Virus record (IMG/VR): IMGVR_UViG_3300046373_000094
Location: 1 to 25,565 of that record
Length of the DNA stretch: 25,565 nt
Strand: one strand, 5' to 3'
Source of the DNA: a virus
Both the position numbers and the translations under genes were made by a program. The notes beneath the pieces were generated by a model. It did not search any database. It had not been told where the DNA came from and saw nothing but the letters and a program-made list of their open reading frames with translations. Shown piece after piece: positions 8,322 to 15,691 of this stretch. Numbering within the stretch: the first letter of the stretch is position 1; each line of letters opens with the position of its first letter.

Positions 8322-10064
8322 CTAGATCCCGTTCAATTCGCGCATCGTGGTGGCCAGGCTGACCTGGGAGACTTTGGCCGTGCCCGACACTTCCACGTGC
8401 CAGCTGCGATTGCGCGGAATGGCTTTCAAGCGCACTGCACTGTTGAGGATCGAGACGGTATCGACGAGCTCGCCCTCTGCAAAGATCGACACGGCTGCAT
8501 AGGTTTCAGGGTCGGGGTCGATCAGGGCATCGCCGTTGATGACGTAGAGGCCCATGGCAGCGCCGCCCAGTTCGCCACCAATCGAGCCGGCGGCGAAAAT
8601 CGCTGCGTTGGCGGTCAGGAGCGCCTGGCGGGCTGCTTCTTGCGCAGCGATGTCGTCCACCGACAAGCTGTCGTCGCCTTCGATCAGCATGGCGCCGAAC
8701 GATGCCGGTGCTTCCAGCACGAATTTCTTGCTTTTCCAGGACATCACATCGGGCACTTCGCCGGCAGCGTCCCACTGGTACACGCCCAGGCCCGTCAGCA
8801 TGTAGAGCAAGCCTTCGCGGATGTTGTAATGGCAGGCCGACGCATAGCGGGTGGCGCGGATCAGAAACGGGGTCTCGCCCGTCAGGTCGATGATGAAGGT
8901 GCCCTTGATGGGGTCGCCGTTCACGTCGGCGTAGGCATAGCTGGCGAAATAGCGGCCGTTGTACTGGGCCGCCACGAAGGTATAGGGAGATGTGGCCAGC
9001 CAGCCGATGCGATCGAACAGCTGCTGGGTTGCATTTTGTACCCCGCTGCCGCTGACCAGGATCAGGCCGTCGACGGATGGGTAGGCCACCCCATAACCAA
9101 GGTCGACCACGCCGCGCGCATTGATGCAAGGCAGGTTTAATTCGACCTTGTCCTGCACCATCGAGTCGGGCGTCAAGCCTTGGAAGATGTAAGGGTAGCC
9201 GGTCGTCATTACCACGAAGCGGGTGCCGAAAGAGCCGATGGCGACAATATCGAAGTCCAGCGTCTGGACATAGATTTCTGGCCAGGCATGAGGGCGGAAT
9301 GGCTCGCTGAAATACAAGTCCTTCCCCACGAAGCCGGCCATCATGCCATTGGCGCCGGCGCACAGGCCCGTCAAGCCATCTGGCGGTGCGTTCCAGTTCA
9401 GCGATGGAAGCACGCCGGCAAAGCCTGCCACTGCCACGGTGTCGACGAAGTCGCCCGTACTGACGTCGCGCTCGGCAATGAAAAACAAGTCAGTCGACGA
9501 TGAGCTCGACTGCGATCGGTAGATACGCTCGCGCGTGATGTTGCGCCCGCTGGGCGGCAGGGTAAAGCCGGACAGCGTGACGCTTTGGCCAGCCTGCCAG
9601 TGCGCTACATTCGACAACGGACAAGGCTCCGATTCCTCGCCAAAGGCGGTCACGAAGGTGCGCACATAGAGCCGGTCGGTGATGGTGCCAGTTCCGGAGC
9701 CTGAGACGGTGGCGGCCAGGGCGGCGGCCGGGAACGGCACGGCCAACGGATAGACCACGCCTGCCACGCGCATCTTTGGCACGCCGTCGCCCGTGTAGTA
9801 CAGCCGGTCCTGCGCTACCGGCCCGGGTGCAGCGTTGACGACCGTTTCCCATTCCAGCCATTCGGCGCCGTTCTTGTAGATGGTCTGGATGCTGCCCAGG
9901 GCATGGCCGGTGATGGTGTGATCGAGGCGCGCGCGTCGCACGGGATCGAGCCCGCCGCCAGTCAGGCGCACGTTCTCGGCGTGCTGGGCGGCATTGGGCG
10001 GCAGCAAACGCGGCAATACCTGGGGGATTTCGCCGGAAAACGCAGTCAGTTTGAGGGTTGCCAT
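8322..10064 (-). CDS. Tail nozzle or hub-like protein
   Basis: The 580-residue beta-rich protein begins MATLKLTAFSGEIPQVLPRLLP, followed by NAAQHAENVRLTGGGLDPVRR, an opening I recall for podophage nozzle proteins (T7 gp12-like or P22 gp10-like beta-propellers). Repeated Gly/aromatic beta segments continue to about residue 445 (GTRFVVMTTGYPYIFQG, GLILVSGSGVQNATQQLF, YNGRYFASYAYADVNGD). There is then a helical insert (DIAAQEAARQALLTANAAIF) and a terminal beta domain. The start has AAGGA upstream of ATG 10064. Nozzle proteins close the short tail and form the DNA exit channel. The assignment rests on the N-terminus, length and position. Confidence 0.72.
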   Translation of the reverse strand: MATLKLTAFSGEIPQVLPRLLPPNAAQHAENVRLTGGGLDPVRRARLDHTITGHALGSIQTIYKNGAEWLEWETVVNAAPGPVAQDRLYYTGDGVPKMRVAGVVYPLAVPFPAAALAATVSGSGTGTITDRLYVRTFVTAFGEESEPCPLSNVAHWQAGQSVTLSGFTLPPSGRNITRERIYRSQSSSSSTDLFFIAERDVSTGDFVDTVAVAGFAGVLPSLNWNAPPDGLTGLCAGANGMMAGFVGKDLYFSEPFRPHAWPEIYVQTLDFDIVAIGSFGTRFVVMTTGYPYIFQGLTPDSMVQDKVELNLPCINARGVVDLGYGVAYPSVDGLILVSGSGVQNATQQLFDRIGWLATSPYTFVAAQYNGRYFASYAYADVNGDPIKGTFIIDLTGETPFLIRATRYASACHYNIREGLLYMLTGLGVYQWDAAGEVPDVMSWKSKKFVLEAPASFGAMLIEGDDSLSVDDIAAQEAARQALLTANAAIFAAGSIGGELGGAAMGLYVINGDALIDPDPETYAAVSIFAEGELVDTVSILNSAVRLKAIPRNRSWHVEVSGTAKVSQVSLATTMRELNGI

Positions 10065-10074
10065 GACATCCTTG

Positions 10075-10596
10075 TCAGGTGATCGTCAGCGTAACATTGG
10101 CCTGCCCCTGTACCACGGCGCCGACGGCATCGGTGACAGTGCATTTGACCACCGCGGTGTAGACATCGCCCGGGTTGGCATATTTGCCCACAACGAATTG
10201 TTCGCTGGCCGAGGCTGAGTTGCTGCTGATGAGGGTGCCACTGCCCGATAGTTTGGACCAGGCATAGGAATAGGGGGCGGTTCCACCCATCACGGCAATG
10301 GAGACTGGAACCAAATATGTATATTGCGTGCCAGTTGCTGATGTCTCGCCGTTGGCATCGTACATACTGGCAGCCAGGGTGCTGGTCGTGCCGCCCCCGC
10401 CACCGCCACCGCCACTGCTGCCGCCGCCAGTGCTCGTGCTGGCGCTCTTGCCGCGCAACTGGCCCAGGCTGATCGGGCCCGAAGGCACGCCAGCGAGCGC
10501 ACGCACGCGCGAGTCGCCCAGCGAGAGCGGCAATGCGATGCCGAGTTCGGCGGCGACCATGCCGATGCTGATCGGGCCGCTGGTCGGTAGGGTCAT
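10075..10596 (-). CDS. Ig-like tail-associated protein with glycine linker
   Basis: The start MTLPTSGPISIGMVAAELG at ATG 10596 lies in an ATGA overlap with the fibre gene; the open frame to 10713 is a shadow. The N-terminal ~50 residues repeat the motif SGPIS[IL]G twice, ending SGPISLGQLRGKS, as in many phage tail or fibre-associated proteins. A linker of ten glycines and two serines follows, then an Ig-like beta sandwich of about 90 residues (PVSIAVMGGTAPYSYAWSKLS to VKCTVTDAVGAVVQGQANV). Ig-like domains on virions often bind carbohydrate weakly. It is probably displayed on the tail with the fibre. Confidence 0.75.
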   Translation of the reverse strand: MTLPTSGPISIGMVAAELGIALPLSLGDSRVRALAGVPSGPISLGQLRGKSASTSTGGGSSGGGGGGGGTTSTLAASMYDANGETSATGTQYTYLVPVSIAVMGGTAPYSYAWSKLSGSGTLISSNSASASEQFVVGKYANPGDVYTAVVKCTVTDAVGAVVQGQANVTLTIT

Positions 10597-11681
10597 GCTA
10601 CAGTCCGGCGCGAGCGGCGCAGCGCGCCGTGGGCCATCGCAAAGGCCAGGCCGCCGTAAGCCACGGTCAGGCTCTTGCTGCCGTCCTCTTCGGTCTTTTC
10701 GTGCACCGCCCACGGTACGATGGCCTGAATCTGCTGGGCCGAGGCGCCCACCGCGCTGCCGCTGCCGTCGATCCAGTCGAACACGCCCACCAGGTCCATC
10801 TCGGACAGGGCATCCAGCTGATCGTCAGTCAGCGGGCGCCAATTCGTTTTCTTGCGCTCGTCGGACGTTTCCGTAACGGTAAGCGCGCTGAAATTGCGTG
10901 CAATGTCCATGTCGCCAGTATCCGTCAACGACCAGATTTGCGCGGTGTAGGCGCTGTTGACAAAAGATAGCGTTCCGCTGCGCAGACGCAGCGTTTTGTA
11001 TGGATTCGGACCATCGCCTTGTAGGGTAATGTTCAGGCCATTCGTATTCTGAAAATACGCAGTGGTGTAGTTTGCCCCCCTGCTGCTTGTATCGACATTG
11101 AGGAAGCTATACGCGGTCGTTCCATCTGCAGCAAATCGCCACGTTTGGTTCGTGTTGTTGCTGATACCAAAAACGCCGTCGGCAATGTGGTAAAAGCCTG
11201 TATCGGGCGCACCATCGTTTGCAAACGACAGGCCAGGCACGGCCGAGGTTCCTTCTGGAACCAACACCTGGCCGGTAAATGCTGGGCTGTTGATCGGCGC
11301 AGGCGTAAAGCCGAGGATGTTCTGCTTGCCGGCGATGGCGCCTGCATAGCCGTCGACCACGCCGGACAGGCGGTCGAGCTCCGCCTGCAGGGCGCCGGCC
11401 GTCAGGCGCAGTTCGCAGCGGTCGTTCACCGAAAAATCGTGCGCCGTGGTGCCTTCCTGGGCGCGCACAACGGTCAGGTTGTCGCCCGAGCGCGCCGTGA
11501 CCTTGACGATTTCGATGGTGCCGTCGGCAGACTGCAGCGTGCACGGGAAGTATTCGCCTGCTCCCAGGCTGGGCAGCAGCGCACCGTTGCCCGGCACCAG
11601 CGGGATCGTCGTTGCCGTCGACAGGATTGATGCGTTCAGGCGCGTGATGGCGTTGTTTGTCAATTTCAGCAGCGATGCCAT
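10593..11681 (-). CDS. Tail fibre or spike protein with S74 self-cleaving chaperone
   Basis: The 362-residue protein has an N-terminal domain (about 1-95) with the beta pattern ATTIPLVPGNGALLPSLGAGEYFPCTL, common in phage fibre attachment domains. A middle repeat-like beta region (about 130-265) follows. From about 265 to the end it carries the intramolecular chaperone of the peptidase S74 family. The cleavage signature is TETSDERKK, with Ser273-Asp274 the likely cut site and Lys278 at the +5 position expected for the Ser/Lys dyad known from endosialidases. Cleavage would free the trimeric fibre. The start ATG 11681 has AAGGA eight bases upstream; the next gene overlaps by ATGA. Confidence 0.85.
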   Translation of the reverse strand: MASLLKLTNNAITRLNASILSTATTIPLVPGNGALLPSLGAGEYFPCTLQSADGTIEIVKVTARSGDNLTVVRAQEGTTAHDFSVNDRCELRLTAGALQAELDRLSGVVDGYAGAIAGKQNILGFTPAPINSPAFTGQVLVPEGTSAVPGLSFANDGAPDTGFYHIADGVFGISNNTNQTWRFAADGTTAYSFLNVDTSSRGANYTTAYFQNTNGLNITLQGDGPNPYKTLRLRSGTLSFVNSAYTAQIWSLTDTGDMDIARNFSALTVTETSDERKKTNWRPLTDDQLDALSEMDLVGVFDWIDGSGSAVGASAQQIQAIVPWAVHEKTEEDGSKSLTVAYGGLAFAMAHGALRRSRRTVA

Positions 11682-11696
11682 GGGCGGTGTCCTTGA

Positions 11697-12317
11697 TTAA
11701 AAAAAGCTGGGCTTGGAGCGGGCATGGGCGCGCTGCTGGCCGGCCGAGCCGCGGTTCGACAGTTTGACCAGCTTGCCTTCAAAGGCGTTGGCGCAGGCCG
11801 CGGCCAGCTGGGGGTTGCTCCATTCCTTGCCAGGCATGGCGAGAACCCGGGCCAGCGCGCCATCGGCAATGACCTGGCGGTGCTGGTCTGCGATGAAGTC
11901 CGGCAGGATCATCGTCGTCTGCGATGGCTTCAACACCAGCCATGCGGTGACAATGCCGGCTGCCAGCGGCGCCAGCGAGATGGTGTCCGGCTCCATCTGG
12001 GTAAAAAACATGGGTTTGCCGCGCGCGCCGCCGCTGCGCCAGTCTGGATAAAGCATGTCCAGGTCGCCCGGCGTCTTGCCGATCAACTCGATGCCGTCGA
12101 ACAGCACCTGCTCGATCTCATGGATGACAGAGCCGGCCGGGGCGCGCACCTCGCCGGCGAACGTGCCTGCAACAGGGTACTGGTCGAAGTTGCTCCACAT
12201 GCGCGTGCGCTCGCAGAACTCGATGGCCGCCTCGCGGATCCACTCGTAGGCGACTGGGTCGGCAACACCAGGGGCAAACTGGTGAATCTTGGGCAGGAAC
12301 AGGTCGAGCGGCTTCAT
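11697..12317 (-). CDS. Second adaptor-like head completion protein
   Basis: The 206-residue protein starts MKPLDLFLPKIHQFAPGV and continues with ADPVAYEWIREAAIEFCERTRMW, an N-terminal helical signature common in phage adaptor proteins. The middle is beta-rich (EVRAPAGSVIHEIEQVLFDG, MEPDTISLAPLAAGIVTAWLVLKP). The C-terminal helical part (IADQHRQVIADGALARVLAMPGK) includes the HRQ...G.L..L..MP pattern that recurs in these proteins. It overlaps the preceding adaptor gene by ATGA. Which of the two binds the portal directly cannot be told from sequence. Confidence 0.7.
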   Translation of the reverse strand: MKPLDLFLPKIHQFAPGVADPVAYEWIREAAIEFCERTRMWSNFDQYPVAGTFAGEVRAPAGSVIHEIEQVLFDGIELIGKTPGDLDMLYPDWRSGGARGKPMFFTQMEPDTISLAPLAAGIVTAWLVLKPSQTTMILPDFIADQHRQVIADGALARVLAMPGKEWSNPQLAAACANAFEGKLVKLSNRGSAGQQRAHARSKPSFF

Positions 12318-12955
12318 TGCGCCGCCTGGCCGGGGTTCATCCCCATGCTGGCCATGAAGGCCTGATAGAACAGCTGGCCCACCTGGGCATTGGAAAATTC
12401 CGAATCCTTGAGGTTGCAGCGGTAGCAGACATAGTTGACGATCGGGCCCACGTACTCGGCACCGATCGGGATGCTGTCGGCCTGGGTGGCGACGTCGGGC
12501 GGCAGTACCGCATGCTGCACTTCCACCTTGGTGCCGGCGATGGCAGGCGGGTAGACGTAATACACCTTTGGCACGGCCGGGTTATGCGTGAAATGGCGAA
12601 TTTCGGCGCTCGGGGTGCCGGTGTGCCAGTTCGGGTTGGCGTCGTCCATCGCCTTCTGGCTGGTCAGGCGGATGGCCCGACCCGGCGCCACGCCGTCGGC
12701 ACCGATGTTGCGGATGACGTCGATCAGCATGGCCGAGCCGTTGGGCAGGCTCTGGTAGGTGCCCGCCACCAGGGTGTGCACGTCGGTCTTGGCAAAGGCG
12801 GATGGGCGCAGCGCGAGGATGGCGCCCATGGCCTCGTTGGTCCAGCGGATCAGTTCATCGACGCCCCAGCGCACATGGGAGTCGTCCAGCAGCAGGTTGC
12901 CCGCCTTCGTCACGATGGTACTGACTGGCACGGGAGCGATGGCGGAGACGGGCAT
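12314..12955 (-). CDS. Adaptor-like head completion protein (DUF6682-type)
   Basis: The 213-residue protein has a helical N-terminal half with HVRWGVDELIRWTNEAMGAILALRPSAF, typical of phage adaptor or connector proteins that dock under the portal. A beta-rich middle follows (TYQSLPNGSAMLIDVIRNIG, PKVYYVYPPAI), and then C-terminal helices (PIVNYVCYRCNLKDSEFSNAQ). I recall this arrangement as the DUF6682 family. The start ATG 12955 has AGGAA five bases upstream. The stop overlaps the next start by ATGA, and the two products may act together in the neck. Confidence 0.7.
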   Translation of the reverse strand: MPVSAIAPVPVSTIVTKAGNLLLDDSHVRWGVDELIRWTNEAMGAILALRPSAFAKTDVHTLVAGTYQSLPNGSAMLIDVIRNIGADGVAPGRAIRLTSQKAMDDANPNWHTGTPSAEIRHFTHNPAVPKVYYVYPPAIAGTKVEVQHAVLPPDVATQADSIPIGAEYVGPIVNYVCYRCNLKDSEFSNAQVGQLFYQAFMASMGMNPGQAAQ

Positions 12956-12985
12956 GGTGGTTCCTGGTAAATGGTTGAATCAGGC

Positions 12986-13624
12986 TTATTCGGCCAGGGC
13001 TTCGCGGATGCGGTCGAGCGACCAGCGCCAGTGCGGCTTGACGCCGAACTTGTTGCGGTGCGCTTCGACCAGGGCGGCGCGCTCGGGGTCGTTGGCCGCT
13101 TCCTGCTCCGATGCAGGCTCGGCGGCCTGGGCGGCCTGTGCGGCGGGGATGGCGGGGATGGCTTCGGCGGCCTGCGCCAGCGCGTCGAGCTTTTCGTCGA
13201 TGAATTCGGCGCGGGTGTCGTCCGACAGCTGGGCCCAGTCATCGGCGCTCATGCCGGCGGCGACGCGGGCAGAGTCGGCAATCTCGGAGAGGGTATAAGT
13301 GGCACCGCCGATGGTGAATGATTCAGGGTGCACGCTGCTGGTGAGGATGGTGCCGGGGCTGGGCTCGGTTTGTGCTGCCGCGACGACGGCGGGTGCGGAG
13401 GCGGCCACAGGCGTGATGATGTCGGTCAGTACGGGAATGAGGGCGCCGCGGTAGAGGCGGTAGGCATCCGTGATCGACAGGAAACGGTCGGCGTGATCGG
13501 GGTTGGCGACGGCGCAGACGTGTGCGCCATCTTCTTGCGGGACAAAATGATAGTCAATGCCGCCCACTTCGGCGTGCGTGCCGCCCTCGCGGTGCAACTT
13601 GCATTCGATGTTGGTTACTTCCAC
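12986..13624 (-). CDS. Hypothetical virion-region protein, 212 aa
   Basis: The start is GTG 13624 with AAGGAG six bases upstream. Three parts are visible: a small beta-rich N-terminal domain (MEVTNIECKLHREGG to YRLYRGALIPV), an Ala/Pro-rich linker with the segment SFTIGGATYTLSEIADSARVAAGMSADDWAQL, and a C-terminal motif (HRNKFGVKPHWRWSLDRIREALAE). The last resembles the short 'KFGKKPH..M....I..AL' tails of many phage head and tail proteins. I recognise the pattern but know no function. It lies between the capsid unit and the adaptor-like genes, so a minor head component is the best guess. Confidence 0.75.
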   Translation of the reverse strand: MEVTNIECKLHREGGTHAEVGGIDYHFVPQEDGAHVCAVANPDHADRFLSITDAYRLYRGALIPVLTDIITPVAASAPAVVAAAQTEPSPGTILTSSVHPESFTIGGATYTLSEIADSARVAAGMSADDWAQLSDDTRAEFIDEKLDALAQAAEAIPAIPAAQAAQAAEPASEQEAANDPERAALVEAHRNKFGVKPHWRWSLDRIREALAE

Positions 13625-13644
13625 GGCTCTCTCCTTGGAGTTAT

Positions 13645-13682
13645 AAAAAAAGCGCGGGACAGGTTATCCCGTTCCCGCGCTT
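13645..13682 (-). terminator. Rho-independent terminator ending the capsid operon
   Basis: On the minus strand AGCGCGGGA (ending 13673) pairs with TCCCGCGCT (13659-13651) and is followed by seven T residues. It sits 20-50 bases after the stop at 13700 and ends the capsid transcription unit. AAGGAG for the next gene follows immediately. Confidence 0.88.
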
Positions 13683-13699
13683 CTTGGGATGCCGAACTT

Positions 13700-14182
13700 T
13701 TAGAACGGCGTTTCTTTGTTCGCAGGTTCCATGAACACTTTCATACGAATGCGACCTGCAGCTGCAGTAGCTGGGGCTGCATTGATCTTGACGCCGATCG
13801 AGCGATCGTAGTCGGTGGCTGCGATCTTGAAAGCCGTTGCCAGGCTGGCACGCTGGGCGACGCCCGTTTGCGCGGCAGGGGAGGCCGAGAAGATTTCCGC
13901 GCCCATGGTGCGGACCGAGACGGCGTCGCCAGGGGTGCCGGACAGGATGCCGACATCCAGCGTGACCAGCGGGGTGCCGTTGGTATCCAGGTCATCGGCG
14001 ATCAGTGTGCAATCGGCGATGGTCATATTGGCTTGCAACGGGCCCAGATCAATGATCTGGCCGGCGGTCAGCTGGGCTGCCGTCAGATCAATGAAATAGC
14101 TGGCCACGATGACATCGCCTGCGCGGTCAGCCGAAGGCGACGGCAGGTTGCGCGATGCAAAGCGGGAAAGGATTTGTGCCAT
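13700..14182 (-). CDS. Probable capsid accessory (decoration or cement) protein
   Basis: This 160-residue protein follows the capsid gene directly and precedes a strong terminator. It has a short helical N-terminus (MAQILSRFASRNLPSPSADR) and is then beta-rich with few charged residues (DVIVASYFIDLTAAQLTAGQIIDLG, MTIADCTLIADDLDTNGTPLVTLDVGIL), as in small virion surface proteins. In phages with N4-gp56-type coats, a protein of this size and composition usually follows the coat gene. No catalytic motif is seen. The start ATG 14182 has AAGGAG seven bases upstream. A structural role is likely from position and composition; cement function is inference. Confidence 0.7.
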   Translation of the reverse strand: MAQILSRFASRNLPSPSADRAGDVIVASYFIDLTAAQLTAGQIIDLGPLQANMTIADCTLIADDLDTNGTPLVTLDVGILSGTPGDAVSVRTMGAEIFSASPAAQTGVAQRASLATAFKIAATDYDRSIGVKINAAPATAAAGRIRMKVFMEPANKETPF

Positions 14183-14223
14183 GGTGCTGCTCCTTGAATA
14201 GGGAAGGGTTGCGCTACGCGAAG

Positions 14224-14250
14224 GCCCGGCGCTCGTTGAGGGCGCCGGGC
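14224..14250 (-). other. Nine-pair GC hairpin between capsid and next gene
   Basis: GCCCGGCGC (14224-14232) and GCGCCGGGC (14242-14250) pair perfectly around a nine-base loop, just after the capsid stop. There is no T run on either side, so it is not a standard intrinsic terminator. It may protect the capsid mRNA end or slow polymerase so that capsid is made in excess over the downstream protein. Confidence 0.6.
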
Positions 14251-14257
14251 GGTGGCA

Positions 14258-15352
14258 TTAAGCGTTCGGGTCCGGTGCGTAGGTGTCGATCGAGAGCACG
14301 CCGAAGTCCTGGTTGTTGAACCGGGTTTTCTTCATGCCGCCGATGAAACCGGAAGCAATGACGGGCTCGTTGCCGTGGTCATTGGTCTTCTCGGACCAGG
14401 TGTACTTGATGCCGCCCGTGGTGCCGTAGGCCACCACAGCAGCCTGCTTGCCCATCAGCAGCGCGCGGGCAGCTGGCAGGTTGGCGCCCGAGCCGTAGTC
14501 GCTGAAACGGATCACGTTGCGGTGTGCATGCAGGATGCAGTTGCCGATCATGCCCAGGCCACCCTTGAAAATGGGGTTGTTGCGGCCTTCGGCGGCAGCG
14601 GCAGCCTTCTGGATGTCCAGCCAGCCGGAAGCGTCGGCCGTGCGCAGCTGGAACTGCTGGTCCAGCGACATGACCATGACGTACTGGCCTTCGCCGCCGT
14701 TTTCGACGGGAACCATGTTGGTCGAGTCGGGGCTGCGCGCCTGCATCATGCCAGCCTTGTTCAACGCCTTTTCGACCACGGTGCGGCTCATGGTATCGGT
14801 CGCGGCCAGTGCGGCCTTCGACGTTGCCACGCCACCGTACATCTGGTGTGCTGCGTCAGGTGCTTGCAGGGCGTTGCCGGCAAAGCCGGTGTAGCTGGTG
14901 TCTTCCAGGAAGTCCTGGTTGATGCCGCGGGCGCCCGACAGGTAGATGAACAGCAGTTCGTCGGTCAACTTGGCGAAGTAGTCCGACAGGCGGGCCTTGC
15001 CGACGACGCGCAGGTCGTGGGCGATGCGCTTGCGGGTCATCTTGCCACCGCAGGAGACGCCCTGGCGCACCTGGTCGATGACGACTTCGTCGGTGTAGAA
15101 CTTGAGGTTTTCCTCGTTGCCTTCCAGCTTGGCGTCGCCGTAGGTCGGCTTGTTGCGCAGTTGCACGGACAGGTCGAACGAGACGCGGTCGCCCGAATCG
15201 CTTTCCAGTTCGGTACGGCGCTGGATGATGTGGTTGTCCGAGGTGCCCATGAAACGGGGTTCGAAGTAGGATTTCTTGGCGATGTCGACCGACAGGCCAG
15301 TGCCCCACTTCTTCTGGGTCATCGGATTGGTGGTGCCGAAAGTCGTAGTCAT
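14258..15352 (-). CDS. Major capsid protein, N4-gp56 family
   Basis: The 364-residue protein forms the icosahedral shell. It matches the N4-gp56-type coat family: an early KKSYFEPRFMGTSDNHIIQ segment, then DRVSFDLSVQLRNKPTYGD, the KRIAHDLRVVGKARLSDYFA helix and, near the end, FIGGMKKTRFNNQDFGVLSIDTYAP. The start ATG 15352 has AGGAG nine bases upstream. The gene has its own candidate promoter and a foldable leader, and a hairpin without a T tract follows it, consistent with the high expression needed for a coat protein. The family assignment is from recall of its conserved segments and from the position after the scaffold. Confidence 0.9.
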   Translation of the reverse strand: MTTTFGTTNPMTQKKWGTGLSVDIAKKSYFEPRFMGTSDNHIIQRRTELESDSGDRVSFDLSVQLRNKPTYGDAKLEGNEENLKFYTDEVVIDQVRQGVSCGGKMTRKRIAHDLRVVGKARLSDYFAKLTDELLFIYLSGARGINQDFLEDTSYTGFAGNALQAPDAAHQMYGGVATSKAALAATDTMSRTVVEKALNKAGMMQARSPDSTNMVPVENGGEGQYVMVMSLDQQFQLRTADASGWLDIQKAAAAAEGRNNPIFKGGLGMIGNCILHAHRNVIRFSDYGSGANLPAARALLMGKQAAVVAYGTTGGIKYTWSEKTNDHGNEPVIASGFIGGMKKTRFNNQDFGVLSIDTYAPDPNA

Positions 15353-15398
15353 GCAGAGTGCTCCTGAAAAGGATTGAATGGATATTCAGCACTCCTGC
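15353..15398 (-). promoter_or_regulatory. Foldable leader of the capsid mRNA with two AGGAG motifs
   Basis: On the minus strand GCAGGAGTGCT (15398-15388) can pair with AGCACTCTGC (15362-15353), giving ten pairs with one bulged G; the stem ends right at the ATG. One AGGAG (15396-15392) lies in the left arm. The capsid ribosome site AGGAG (15365-15361) sits where loop meets right arm, about eight bases before the start. Folding would partly hide the ribosome site, and both GGA motifs are of the kind CsrA proteins bind. Confidence 0.45.
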
Positions 15399-15410
15399 GC
15401 GAATGGCGCG

Positions 15411-15439
15411 ATTTTATGACGACTGGTAGAACAATGCAA
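15411..15439 (-). promoter_or_regulatory. Candidate promoter for the capsid gene
   Basis: On the minus strand TTGCAT (15439-15434) and TAAAAT (15416-15411) are separated by exactly 17 bases. The -10 matches the sigma-70 consensus at five of six positions; the -35 is poor beyond TTG. A start near 15404 would give a leader of about 52 bases. The region is AT-rich compared with its surroundings and lies between the CsrA-like gene and the capsid gene. Confidence 0.4.
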
Positions 15440-15467
15440 CCAAAATGATTTACGGTAAGATTTCCGG

Positions 15468-15665
15468 TCAGAACGGCTTGCGCGCCACCCCGCCGGCGGC
15501 AATCGCCGGGACGGAGGCGGGATGCTCGACCCGGCTGATGGCCACGGTTTTCGGTGCAGCGATGACAAGCCGGGAGAACTGCCCCGACTTGGCCTCAAGC
15601 GTGACAACGGTGTCGCCAATGGTGATGGATTCGCCAGGCTTCAAGTCCATGCGCAAGGTGGCCAA
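15468..15665 (-). CDS. CsrA-like RNA-binding protein
   Basis: The 65-residue product aligns with the bacterial translational regulator CsrA/RsmA. LKPGESITIGD (8-18) matches the family's RRVGETLMIGD; VVTLEAKSGQFSRLVI follows the same strand pattern; and AAPKTVAISR (36-45) matches NAPKEVAVHR, keeping the RNA-contacting arginine (Arg44 in E. coli CsrA). The first-strand arginines (Arg6, Arg7) appear as Leu and Lys, so RNA specificity may differ. CsrA binds GGA motifs in leader RNAs and blocks ribosomes. The start is TTG 15665, with GGAG eight bases upstream; ATG 15650 is the alternative. It lies between scaffold and capsid genes, whose leader shows two GGA sites. The homology looks clear; the target is inference. 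Confidence 0.78.
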   Translation of the reverse strand: MATLRMDLKPGESITIGDTVVTLEAKSGQFSRLVIAAPKTVAISRVEHPASVPAIAAGGVARKPF

Positions 15666-15691
15666 GTCGGTTTCTCCGGTGGGCTGGTGGG

